Of a stretch of DNA of 64,000 nt, positions 54,646 through 62,868 are shown in pieces (the stretch's first letter is position 1; every line of letters begins with the position of its first letter). The notes beneath the pieces were generated by a model. The model searched no databases. It saw only the letters and a program-made list of their open reading frames with translations, and had not been told where the DNA came from. Both the position numbers and the translations under genes were made by a program. Source of the DNA: Barnesiella propionica (GTDB lineage: Bacteria > Bacteroidota > Bacteroidia > Bacteroidales > Barnesiellaceae); assembly GCF_025567045.1 (NCBI RefSeq), contig NZ_JAOQJK010000006.1, positions 124,001 through 188,000 on the forward strand, in the 5' to 3' direction.

Positions 54646-55191
54646 ATGAATCCAGAAGCCTCCTCATTGCCCGTATTGGAATTGCTCCAGAAACGTTGTT
54701 CGGTACGAAGGTTCTCAAAATCTCCCGTAGAGCAGGAGAAACTGGAATATATCCTTGAATCAGCCAGCGTAGCTCCATCGGCGGTGAACTTTCAACCTTG
54801 GTTATTCCTTGTAATAAGAAAAGAGGAACAAGCTGAAAAATTACGTCGCTGTTATCCGCGCGAATGGTTCCGCGAAGCACCTGTATATATTATTGCCTGC
54901 ATAGATCATGACGCCAGTTGGAAAAGAGCTAATGACGGGAAAGATCATGGCGATATAGATATAGCTATAGCAACTGACCACCTGTGTACGGCAGCAACCG
55001 ATGCAGGACTGGGAACATGCTGGGTATGCAATTTCGATGCTAATTTATGCCGTGAATTATTCAATATGCCAAAAAATCTGGAACCGGCCGTTATTATCCC
55101 CGTAGGATATCCGGCAGATGCCGACGTATTCGCCACAACACCTAAAAAAAGAAAAGCGATAAACGAAATTATAAAATGGGAAAGTCTTTAA
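54646..55191 (+). CDS. Nitroreductase family NAD(P)H-dependent FMN enzyme
   Basis: 181 residues. FMN-binding features at the start (KRCSVRRFSKSPV), SAPSAVN-like APSAVNFQPW, and the C-terminal ATDHLCTAATDAGLGTCWV plus PAVIIPVGYP. Reduces quinones, nitro compounds or flavin by family. Gap of 12 bases after the GT2 gene and a 16-base overlap with the DUF6452 gene: the tail of the operon. Confidence 0.9.
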   Translation: MNPEASSLPVLELLQKRCSVRRFSKSPVEQEKLEYILESASVAPSAVNFQPWLFLVIRKEEQAEKLRRCYPREWFREAPVYIIACIDHDASWKRANDGKDHGDIDIAIATDHLCTAATDAGLGTCWVCNFDANLCRELFNMPKNLEPAVIIPVGYPADADVFATTPKKRKAINEIIKWESL

Positions 55192-55688
55192 CTAAAATAG
55201 CAATTGCAGGGTTTCTGCTCTGTATCGTTACAGTCTTTCTTTACGGCTGCGGCGATTCAGGCTGTCTGGATAATCGCAGCAGTATGCCCATTGCCAATTT
55301 CTACAACACCAACAGCCCATCACAACAGCTTAGCATAGATTCCATATCGGTTTACGGCCTGGGGCAAATCAACGATTCTTTGTTACTGGACAGTGCACGA
55401 AACGTTTCTCAAATATCCCTGCCATTCCGAAACTCTCATGATACGACCCAGTATGTAATACATTATAACCAGCATAATCTTTCTTTCGACCAGTATAACG
55501 ATACGCTCACATTCATCTATCATCCTTATCCTTATTTCGTATCGGCAGAATGCGGAGCAATGTTCAACTATATCATGGACAAATGGGAATATACCCGTAA
55601 CGTACTCGATTCCATGGCTGTTGTGGTAACTGAGATCACGAACGAAAACGTTGAAAGTATAAAACTGTTCTATGAAATTAATAAATAA
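55176..55688 (+). CDS. DUF6452 family lipoprotein
   Basis: 170 residues. A signal sequence ending in FLYGC gives a lipoprotein with acylated Cys25. The rest is beta-rich with a conserved-looking cysteine at position 30 and another near 124 (VSAECGAMF), perhaps a disulphide. DUF6452 has no known function. It overlaps both neighbours by 16-17 bases, so it is read in a tightly packed operon with the DUF6048 protein. Confidence 0.8.
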   Translation: MGKSLTKIAIAGFLLCIVTVFLYGCGDSGCLDNRSSMPIANFYNTNSPSQQLSIDSISVYGLGQINDSLLLDSARNVSQISLPFRNSHDTTQYVIHYNQHNLSFDQYNDTLTFIYHPYPYFVSAECGAMFNYIMDKWEYTRNVLDSMAVVVTEITNENVESIKLFYEINK

Positions 55689-56478
55689 GCTCATATTAAT
55701 TACCGGATTGCTGACGTGCACGTTTCCGGCATATTCCCAACGGCGTGTCATTACTCCGGTGGAACCGGGCTATGAACAGAAGTATATAACACAAACCGCC
55801 GTAGATTCAGTCGCTCCTGAAAAGGAAGAAGAAAAGCCCCCTAAAATATACCCGTTATTCAATGGTATAATGGTAGGAGTAAATGTATTTGATCCTGTTG
55901 CGAATCTATGCGGGCAAAAATACGGTAACTACGAAATAGGAATAGAGGTGGATCTTCTGAACCGTTTTTTCCCCGTATGGGAAATAGGAATAGGACATGC
56001 CAAAAGTACTCCCGAAGACATGAACTTTACTTATCTGACTAAAGGAGCTTTGTATAATCGCATAGGATTAAACTATAATTTTAAATATAAGAGCGATTCT
56101 CCCAGCTTTTTTTATATAGGACTCCGCTACGGATTCTCAATGTTTTCTTACGATATCAATGATATCACTATGAATTCTCCATACTGGGAGGAGTCCCAGG
56201 TTATCAATATTCCGGACCAGAAATCACATGCACACTGGCTCGAAGGCCTGGTAGGCCTACGGGTACAGATATACAAGAATTTTTTCATGGGATGGTCGGT
56301 CCGGTATAAATATATGCTTTCTTACAAGAAGAACATAAATTCCGATCCTTGGTTTATACCCGGATACGGTACCAAAGGTTCCTCCCTGGGTTTTACCTAT
56401 AACCTCATGTACCGGCTACCCATAAAAGGTAAAATATCCAAAGCAAAACCGGAAATCGTAGGAGATACTAAAAAATAG
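55672..56478 (+). CDS. DUF6048 family outer-membrane protein
   Basis: 268 residues with a signal peptide (MKLINKLILITGLLTCTFPAYSQ). The mature part is made of alternating aromatic strands (NYEIGIEVDLLNRFF, IGLNYNFKYKSD, FYIGLRYGFSMFSYD, MGWSVRYKYMLSY, LGFTYNLMYRLPI), consistent with an 8-10-strand outer-membrane barrel. DUF6048 is of unknown function. Its start overlaps the DUF6452 gene, suggesting a two-protein complex at the outer membrane. Confidence 0.8.
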   Translation: MKLINKLILITGLLTCTFPAYSQRRVITPVEPGYEQKYITQTAVDSVAPEKEEEKPPKIYPLFNGIMVGVNVFDPVANLCGQKYGNYEIGIEVDLLNRFFPVWEIGIGHAKSTPEDMNFTYLTKGALYNRIGLNYNFKYKSDSPSFFYIGLRYGFSMFSYDINDITMNSPYWEESQVINIPDQKSHAHWLEGLVGLRVQIYKNFFMGWSVRYKYMLSYKKNINSDPWFIPGYGTKGSSLGFTYNLMYRLPIKGKISKAKPEIVGDTKK

Positions 56479-56513
56479 TCTTAAAAATATTCGCTCTTGC
56501 CTTTCTGTTTACA

Positions 56514-56873
56514 TCAAACCAACTCACTCCATTCCTCCGGTCTGAATCCGATCAATACCCGATTATCATTTATTAATAGCGGACGCTTAACCAGCATTCC
56601 ATCCGTAGACAGTAAAGCAATCTGTTCTTCTTCGCTCATGGCGGGTAATCTATCTTTAAGTCCCATACTCTTATACAAAAGCCCACTCGTATTAAAAAAC
56701 TTTTTAACGGGTACTCCACTTCGGAGAATCCAATCCTTGAGTTCGGCATATGTAGGATTATTTTCGGTAATATGGCGACTTTCATAGGTTATTCCGGATT
56801 CGTCCAGCCATTTACGGGCTTTACGACATGTATCGCACGCAGGATATTGTAAAAACAAATATTTCATAATCAT
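56514..56873 (-). CDS. ArsC/Spx family thioredoxin-fold protein
   Basis: 119 residues: CDTC near the N-terminus (positions 14-17) in YPACDTCRKARKWLDESG, then the ArsC/Spx fold with RPLLINDNRVLIGFRPEEW. Spx-like proteins bind RNA polymerase; ArsC-like ones reduce arsenate with a CX2-C or CX5 site. The short length and CxxC favour the Spx/YffB-like branch. A second ATG lies two codons into the frame. Confidence 0.85.
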   Translation of the reverse strand: MIMKYLFLQYPACDTCRKARKWLDESGITYESRHITENNPTYAELKDWILRSGVPVKKFFNTSGLLYKSMGLKDRLPAMSEEEQIALLSTDGMLVKRPLLINDNRVLIGFRPEEWSELV

Positions 56874-56933
56874 AAAAAACGGGGATCGAATATTCTATCC
56901 ATCCCCGAAAAGCTTATATGGTTAATAATCATC

Positions 56934-58400
56934 TTACTTTTTCTCAGGGATATTTTCCAGAACTGCCACCAGCAATTTCCAGAAATCGGCTACTGTTTTT
57001 ATCTCTACTTTCTCATTGGGAGAATGCGGATGCTTAATAGTCGGTCCGAATGAAATCATATCCAAACCGGGATAAGCGGAACCGATTATTCCACATTCCA
57101 ATCCCGCATGCATCATTTTGACTTCGGGTTTACGTCCCAACACTTTAGGGTATATCTCTTCCATCAATTTAAGTACCGGAGATTCAAGATTCGGCTCCCA
57201 GCCGGGATACGCTCCGGAAAATTCGACTCTCGCTCCGGCTAAAGAAAAGACACTTTCCAGCGAAGATGCCAGGGCCATCTTCATCGATTCGCTTGAGCTT
57301 CGTACCAAAATACTGATATCAATAGCCCCTCCGGATGTTTTTACGATAGCCAAATTGGAAGATGTCTCTACTACTTCCGGAGACTCCGGAATCATGCGGT
57401 ACACATTATTAGGACATGCCACAACAGCATTGATAAGATCGTCCTGTATAGGTTCGGGAATAAGCGAAAGAGGCAGATTGGCTTCCTCGGCACGGAACAA
57501 AAGATTTTCCTCGATATATCCGTACTCATGTTTCAATGTATCGGCAAATATATCTACTGTTTTCAGGAAATCTTCTTTTTCCTCAACAGGAATTGTTACA
57601 GCAGCTACAGCTTCACGGGGTATTGCATTACGCAATGTCCCGCCTTCATAGAAAGCCAGGCGTGCTTCATGGGCGGAAACGACTTCTTTCAGGAAACGGA
57701 ACATTTCTTTATTGGCATTAGCCCGTCCGAGATGAATATCCACACCGGAATGACCTCCGTGCAGCCCTTCCAGAATAACTTTATAGGCAACCTCATTCTG
57801 AGGAGTATATGGTTCTTCTTTATAGCGAAAGCTTACATTGACATCTATACCGCCAGCACAGCTAATATATAATTCACCGTCTTGTTCAGAATCGGTATTG
57901 AGCAGTATCTTTCCCTGGAGTTCTCCCGGTTTCAGACCTATCGCTCCATACATTCCGGTCTCCTCGTCATAAGTGAACAAGGCCTCGATAGGACCATGTT
58001 TCAATTCATCAGATTCCAGAACCGCAAGAATAGCCGATACGCCTATTCCGTTATCGGCTCCCAGTGTAGTTTCCTGAGCCGTCACCCATTCTCCGTCGAT
58101 ACGGGGGAGTATAGGATCGGTTTTAAAATTATGTTTTACATTGCCGTTGGCCTGAGGAACCATATCCATATGCCCTTGTAAAATAACCGGGCATCTGTTT
58201 TCCATACCCGGTGTCGCAGGTTTGCGGATAATCACATTACCCGCTTCGTCCCGATAAGTATCAAGCCCGTGAGACTTCCCGAACTGCATAATATACTCGG
58301 TTATTTTATCTAAATGTCCCGATGGATGGGGAATCTTGCAAATTTCGGCAAAATGCTTCCAGATAGCCTGAGGCTGAAGCGATGATAAGGTATTATCCAT
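56934..58400 (-). CDS. pepD: Aminoacyl-histidine dipeptidase (peptidase M20C)
   Basis: 488 residues from the ATG at 58400 (a TTG nine bases earlier is in frame). M20 metal-site motifs are visible: GHMDMVPQ, TLGADNGIGV, EETGMYGA and the C-terminal GLECGI and PHSPNE segments. Cleaves Xaa-His and related dipeptides in the cytoplasm. It lies 30 bases after the UPF0104 gene on the same strand. Confidence 0.93.
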   Translation of the reverse strand: MDNTLSSLQPQAIWKHFAEICKIPHPSGHLDKITEYIMQFGKSHGLDTYRDEAGNVIIRKPATPGMENRCPVILQGHMDMVPQANGNVKHNFKTDPILPRIDGEWVTAQETTLGADNGIGVSAILAVLESDELKHGPIEALFTYDEETGMYGAIGLKPGELQGKILLNTDSEQDGELYISCAGGIDVNVSFRYKEEPYTPQNEVAYKVILEGLHGGHSGVDIHLGRANANKEMFRFLKEVVSAHEARLAFYEGGTLRNAIPREAVAAVTIPVEEKEDFLKTVDIFADTLKHEYGYIEENLLFRAEEANLPLSLIPEPIQDDLINAVVACPNNVYRMIPESPEVVETSSNLAIVKTSGGAIDISILVRSSSESMKMALASSLESVFSLAGARVEFSGAYPGWEPNLESPVLKLMEEIYPKVLGRKPEVKMMHAGLECGIIGSAYPGLDMISFGPTIKHPHSPNEKVEIKTVADFWKLLVAVLENIPEKK

Positions 58401-58430
58401 AACTATCAAATTTATAGGTTTAACATATTT

Positions 58431-59456
58431 CTATTCTGCCGGTTCACAGGAAACCAGATCTTTTTCCGGTAAATCGTTCTTTTTCCGGTCCAAGGCAATG
58501 GAGAAAAAGGTATATATTCCCAATAATACGATCAACACCATTTGTGAACCGTGAACAACCAAAGCGAATGCCCCCGCTTCTGTAGCTCCCACTCCGTAGA
58601 AAGAGAGTCCGGCAATAATCGCCAGGTGCCAGGGCCCGAGCCCCCCCTGTACGGGCAAGCCCATACTTAAACTGCCCAACACATACAAGGTAAGGGCAAC
58701 CAGTATTCCCAGATCTTTTGTCCATTGGAAGGCAAAGAAACAAACATATAGCTGGAGAAAATAACAAGTCCAGATAAATATAGTATAAAACAAGAACTGA
58801 AATTTACCTTTCATTTTAAGTACCGTACTGAAACCTGTCCACAGATTTTGCACCATAGCTTTTACTTTTAAAGCCCATTTATTAGTCGTATTCTTACGGA
58901 AAAGCCATAAAACAGAACCTATCGCCAGCAGCAATATAGCATATAACCAGGGTGACGTAACGGTATTGACCAATCCCTGCTGTACCGAAGGATAATCGCT
59001 CAGGAATTTAAGAAATACGTTCATGTTAAGGAAAAATACCGAAATGGTAAGTATAAGTACCGTCAAAGTATCGGTCAAACGATCCGAAACCATCGAACCG
59101 AATACTTGTGAAAAAGAAGATTTCTCTCTATGTGCTATATATCCGCAACGCCAAACCTCTCCCAACCTGGGAAAAACCAAATTCATCGCATACGTGCCGA
59201 ATATGGCATTTACAAGGCTTCTCATCGAGGGTGATAGCCCCAGTGCCCGTAACTGCAAACGCCACCGGAAAGCCCTGGCGATATGACTGAAAATACTGAT
59301 AACCATAGATACGGCTATCCAAAAATAATTAATATCTGATTTAAGAATAGAAAAAATCTCTTTCGTGTCGAGTTTACTGTATAAATACCAAAAGAGAGCC
59401 ACGCCGCATATCAAAGGCAGGACGTACTTTACTATATTACTGAGTATTTTTTTCAA
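58431..59456 (-). CDS. UPF0104/LPG_synthase_TM family membrane protein
   Basis: 341 residues with about eight membrane helices and the glycine-rich GLPVQGGLGPWHLAI motif of the MprF-flippase-like family. These proteins are thought to handle lipid or lipid-linked substrates in the inner membrane; no function is proven. It is upstream of pepD and faces rsmA. Confidence 0.85.
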   Translation of the reverse strand: MKKILSNIVKYVLPLICGVALFWYLYSKLDTKEIFSILKSDINYFWIAVSMVISIFSHIARAFRWRLQLRALGLSPSMRSLVNAIFGTYAMNLVFPRLGEVWRCGYIAHREKSSFSQVFGSMVSDRLTDTLTVLILTISVFFLNMNVFLKFLSDYPSVQQGLVNTVTSPWLYAILLLAIGSVLWLFRKNTTNKWALKVKAMVQNLWTGFSTVLKMKGKFQFLFYTIFIWTCYFLQLYVCFFAFQWTKDLGILVALTLYVLGSLSMGLPVQGGLGPWHLAIIAGLSFYGVGATEAGAFALVVHGSQMVLIVLLGIYTFFSIALDRKKNDLPEKDLVSCEPAE

Positions 59457-59457
59457 T

Positions 59458-59490
59458 TTTCCTGTTTTAAAAAATATTATTGTACCTTTG
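59458..59490 (+). promoter_or_regulatory. Promoter of rsmA-mgtE
   Basis: TTTC at 59458-59461, 21 bases, then TACCTTTG at 59483-59490. The rsmA ATG follows at 59607, leaving a leader of about 105 bases without a clear hairpin. Confidence 0.55.
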
Positions 59491-59606
59491 TGTCTCGCAA
59501 AGATACGAGATAATCTGTAACTTTGGTACGTCCGGAACTATTTAATTTAACTCCGGTAATAAGTTTACACATTGATTAACAGTCATGGAAACGAACCGAA
59601 AAAGTA

Positions 59607-60392
59607 ATGATAAATAACGTAAAACCCAAAAAATCACTGGGGCAACATTTCCTGAGAGATATGGATATCGCCCGCAGTATAGCCGACACGATAAGCGGGT
59701 ACAAAGATATTCCTGTACTCGAGATCGGGCCTGGCATGGGTGTTCTTACTCAATTTCTCATTGAAGCCGGACATGACCTTACGGTCGTTGAGTTAGACAG
59801 GGAATCGGTAACTTACCTGGAAGAGCATTTTCCCCAACTCAAAGGAAGAATTATCGGAGAAGATTTTCTGAAGTTAAAACTGGACCAACTTTTTCCCGGC
59901 CAGTTTTGTGTCATAGGAAATTATCCTTACAACATTTCAAGCCAAATTTTTTTTAAAGTAATAGATTACCGGGATCATATACCCTGCTGCAGTGGTATGA
60001 TACAAAAAGAAGTAGCGGAACGCATGGCGGCTTCTCCGGGAAACAAAACATACGGTATATTAAGCGTACTCATGCAAGCATGGTATGACATCGAATATTT
60101 GTTTACCGTACCCGAACATGTTTTCAATCCGCCTCCGAAAGTCAAATCGGCAGTCATAAAAATGACTCGCAATACCACTCAAAAACTCGATTGCGACGAG
60201 ACCTTATTTAAACGAGTCGTCAAAACGAGCTTTAACCAGCGACGAAAAACCTTGAGGAACTCGCTTAAACCCTTGGTGGGAAAAGAGAGTGAGATTTTCG
60301 GTGATGAAATATTCAACAAACGTCCCGAGCAATTATCGGTCGCTCAATTTGTCGAGCTGACAAACCGAATCGAGAAATACATACCCGAATAG
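59607..60392 (+). CDS. rsmA: 16S rRNA dimethyladenosine transferase (KsgA/RsmA)
   Basis: 261 residues; dimethylates A1518 and A1519 of 16S rRNA. SAM motif [11 protein letters not shown], acidic ELDRES, catalytic NYPYNIS and the C-terminal helical domain ([16 protein letters not shown]) are intact. GQHFLRD at residues 11-17 is the family N-terminus. mgtE follows after 48 bases. Confidence 0.96.
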   Translation: MINNVKPKKSLGQHFLRDMDIARSIADTISGYKDIPVLEIGPGMGVLTQFLIEAGHDLTVVELDRESVTYLEEHFPQLKGRIIGEDFLKLKLDQLFPGQFCVIGNYPYNISSQIFFKVIDYRDHIPCCSGMIQKEVAERMAASPGNKTYGILSVLMQAWYDIEYLFTVPEHVFNPPPKVKSAVIKMTRNTTQKLDCDETLFKRVVKTSFNQRRKTLRNSLKPLVGKESEIFGDEIFNKRPEQLSVAQFVELTNRIEKYIPE

Positions 60393-60440
60393 TAACATGC
60401 AGAAGAAAATATCTTTCTTCTAAAAAAATGGAGGAACACA

Positions 60441-61787
60441 ATGGAAAAATTCACACCGGAATATATCCAGAACTTCCAACAAATCATTCTTAACGACGAT
60501 AAAGAGAAAGCAAAAGAGCTGCTCAAAGAACTACACCCGGCAGACATTGCCGAGTTATACCAGGTTCTTAATCTCGATGAAGCCGAATACATCTACTTGC
60601 TGCTGGACGGAGAAAAGGCCGCGGACGTACTGATGGAACTGGACGACGACGATCGTAAGAAAATGCTGAAACAGCTTCCTAACGAAGTCATTGCCAAGCA
60701 GTTTATCGACTATATGGATACGGACGATGCCGTAGACCTGATCCGTGAAATGGACGAGGAGGCTCAGGAAGAGATACTTTCCCATATTGACGACGTAGAC
60801 CAGGCGGGAGATATCGTAGATCTGTTGAAATATGACGAAGATACGGCCGGCGGTCTTATGGGAACTGAAATGGTTGTCGTAAACGAAAACTGGAGTATGC
60901 CCGAATGCCTGAAACAGATGCGGCAGCAAGCCGAACATATGGATGAGATTTATTACGTGTATGTAGTTGACGATGATTTTCGTTTACAAGGCGTATTCCC
61001 TTTAAAAAAGATGATTACTCATCCGTCTGTTTCAAAGATCAAGCATGTGATGCGGAAAGATCCTGTTTCGGTAAAAACAGACACTCCTATAGACGAAGTG
61101 GCTCTTACGTTCGAAAAATATGATCTTGTAGCCGTTCCTGTAATAGACAGTATAGGCCGGCTGGTAGGAAGAATTACGGTAGACGACATAATGGATGAAG
61201 TGCGGGAACAATCGGAAAGGGATTATCAATTAGCTTCCGGTTTGTCTCAGGACGTTGAATCGGACGATACTATTTTCATGCAAACAAAAGCCCGCCTTCC
61301 CTGGTTGCTCATAGGTATGTTCGGCGGAATTACAAATTCCGTTATCCTGGGAAACTTCGAAGCCGGTTTTATCACTAACCCTGCCATGGCATTATTTATT
61401 CCCTTGATCGGAGGAACCGGAGGTAATGTAGGTATACAATCCTCCGCTATCGTAGTGCAAGGCCTTGCCAACGGTACGCTGGAAATGAAGAATGCAGGAA
61501 AACAGTTGCTGAAGGAACTGGGGGTTGCCCTCATCAACGCCTGTATGATCTCATTGCTGGTCTTTGTATATAACTGGTTTCTCCTCGGCAACGTTTCCAC
61601 TACGATATCGGTATCGCTTTCCCTTTTTACGGTAGTGATATTCGCATCCATATTCGGAACACTCGTGCCTATGACACTGGAACGCTTCAAAATAGATCCG
61701 GCAATAGCTACAGGTCCCTTCATAACTATTACCAACGATATTATCGGTATGCTTATCTACATGAGTATCAGTTTCGCACTCATGTAA
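60441..61787 (+). CDS. mgtE: Magnesium transporter MgtE
   Basis: 448 residues: N-terminal superhelical domain with HPADIAELYQVL (about 34-45), two CBS domains (about 135-255) that sense Mg2+, and five C-terminal membrane helices with GGTGGNVGIQSSAIVVQGLANG. All elements needed for a functional channel are present. No M-box riboswitch can be seen in the 48-base gap before it, so Mg2+ regulation is probably through the protein itself. Confidence 0.95.
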   Translation: MEKFTPEYIQNFQQIILNDDKEKAKELLKELHPADIAELYQVLNLDEAEYIYLLLDGEKAADVLMELDDDDRKKMLKQLPNEVIAKQFIDYMDTDDAVDLIREMDEEAQEEILSHIDDVDQAGDIVDLLKYDEDTAGGLMGTEMVVVNENWSMPECLKQMRQQAEHMDEIYYVYVVDDDFRLQGVFPLKKMITHPSVSKIKHVMRKDPVSVKTDTPIDEVALTFEKYDLVAVPVIDSIGRLVGRITVDDIMDEVREQSERDYQLASGLSQDVESDDTIFMQTKARLPWLLIGMFGGITNSVILGNFEAGFITNPAMALFIPLIGGTGGNVGIQSSAIVVQGLANGTLEMKNAGKQLLKELGVALINACMISLLVFVYNWFLLGNVSTTISVSLSLFTVVIFASIFGTLVPMTLERFKIDPAIATGPFITITNDIIGMLIYMSISFALM

Positions 61788-61837
61788 ATACGGTAAAAAA
61801 CGAAAAACGGCGACCCGTACATATTAAATTTTAAAGT

Positions 61838-61865
61838 AAAAATCGGCTTTAAGAAGCCGGTTTTT
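61838..61865 (+). terminator. Intrinsic terminator of rsmA-mgtE
   Basis: AAAAATCGGCTT (61838-61849) pairs with AAGCCGGTTTTT (61854-61865) across a four-base loop, with one T-G pair, and ends in T. Confidence 0.85.
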
Positions 61866-61867
61866 AT

Positions 61868-61875
61868 TATTTTTG
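61868..61875 (+). promoter_or_regulatory. -7 box for the acyltransferase gene
   Basis: TATTTTTG matches TAnnTTTG directly behind the mgtE terminator; the ATG at 61945 follows. No clear -33. Confidence 0.4.
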
Positions 61876-61944
61876 TAAACTTATTATCAATAAAATACAT
61901 AAGGGCTTTATTTCTGTTACAGCACCCTTTTTTATATCAGACTT

Positions 61945-62766
61945 ATGAAACAAACAATACTTGACATCAACGATATACAGGATATTATTCCGGCACTGAG
62001 AAGCAAGAACGGAGAAAAAACCATAAAATGGCTGATGCGCGTATGTGACTTAGACCGCATTAACGGCTTATATGGCCGTAATTGCGAAAAACGGGGAGCC
62101 GATTTTGTAGACTCCATTTTAAATGATCTGGGAATAACTTTAAGAATAGATAATGAAAATATCCTTCACCGCTTACCTGAAGGAGCTTTCATTACAGTTT
62201 CCAACCATCCTTTCGGTGCACTGGACGGTGTCATACTCATAAAGATGCTTGCCCAGCAACGTCCTGATTTCAAAGTCATGGTAAACTGGATACTGAATTA
62301 CATACAAGCCATGTCGGATAATTTTATCGCCGTAGACCCCATTTCCAATCCCGACAAAAGGAGCGTATCCATGGCAGGAATCCGGGAAGCTCTGAAACAG
62401 GTAAGGGACGGCCATCCTATCGGTTTTTTCCCCGCAGGAGCAGTTTCTAAATGGAATCACAAATTACAACTATGCGACCGGCAATGGCAACCTAATATTA
62501 TACGGCTTATTCAGCAGATGAAAATTCCGGTGGTACCTATCTATTTTCATGGTAGCAATTCGGTAATGTTCAATATTCTGAGCCTTATCAGTTGGAAATT
62601 ACGTACCTTTTTGTTACCTATGGAAGTTTATAAAAAAGAAAACAGCGAAATGCATATTTCAATAGGAGAACCTATCTCCTGGGAAAGACAGAAGGAATAT
62701 AAAAGCGTAGAAGAATTAGGAAGTTTCCTGAAAGCCGAAACTTATAAAATGCGAAAACTGAAATAA
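61945..62766 (+). CDS. Lysophospholipid/ornithine-lipid-type acyltransferase (hemolysin-like)
   Basis: 273 residues of the PlsC/LPLAT fold. The catalytic block is NHPFGALD, with five residues between His and Asp instead of the four of PlsC; this is usual in the COG3176-type 'hemolysin' branch. A second block is FFPAGAVSKW. Related enzymes in Bacteroidetes O-acylate glycine or ornithine lipids, but the N-acyltransferase partner gene is not here, so the substrate is open. Confidence 0.82.
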   Translation: MKQTILDINDIQDIIPALRSKNGEKTIKWLMRVCDLDRINGLYGRNCEKRGADFVDSILNDLGITLRIDNENILHRLPEGAFITVSNHPFGALDGVILIKMLAQQRPDFKVMVNWILNYIQAMSDNFIAVDPISNPDKRSVSMAGIREALKQVRDGHPIGFFPAGAVSKWNHKLQLCDRQWQPNIIRLIQQMKIPVVPIYFHGSNSVMFNILSLISWKLRTFLLPMEVYKKENSEMHISIGEPISWERQKEYKSVEELGSFLKAETYKMRKLK

Positions 62767-62821
62767 GTATCGACCTATTAAAAGCACCGGAAAAGGACGA
62801 CAGGATATAAATTTAATTTTG

Positions 62822-62829
62822 TATCTTTG
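62822..62829 (+). promoter_or_regulatory. -7 box for the sigma-54 activator gene
   Basis: TATCTTTG matches TAnnTTTG, 39 bases before the ATG at 62869; no good -33 TTTG. Confidence 0.4.
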
Positions 62830-62868
62830 TTCTATAGTAAATGATTTTTTAGCGAGAAAACAAATAAA

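Noticed and set aside
60393..60440. M-box riboswitch before mgtE
   Set aside because: The gap is only 48 bases, too short for the element, and no matching structure is seen.
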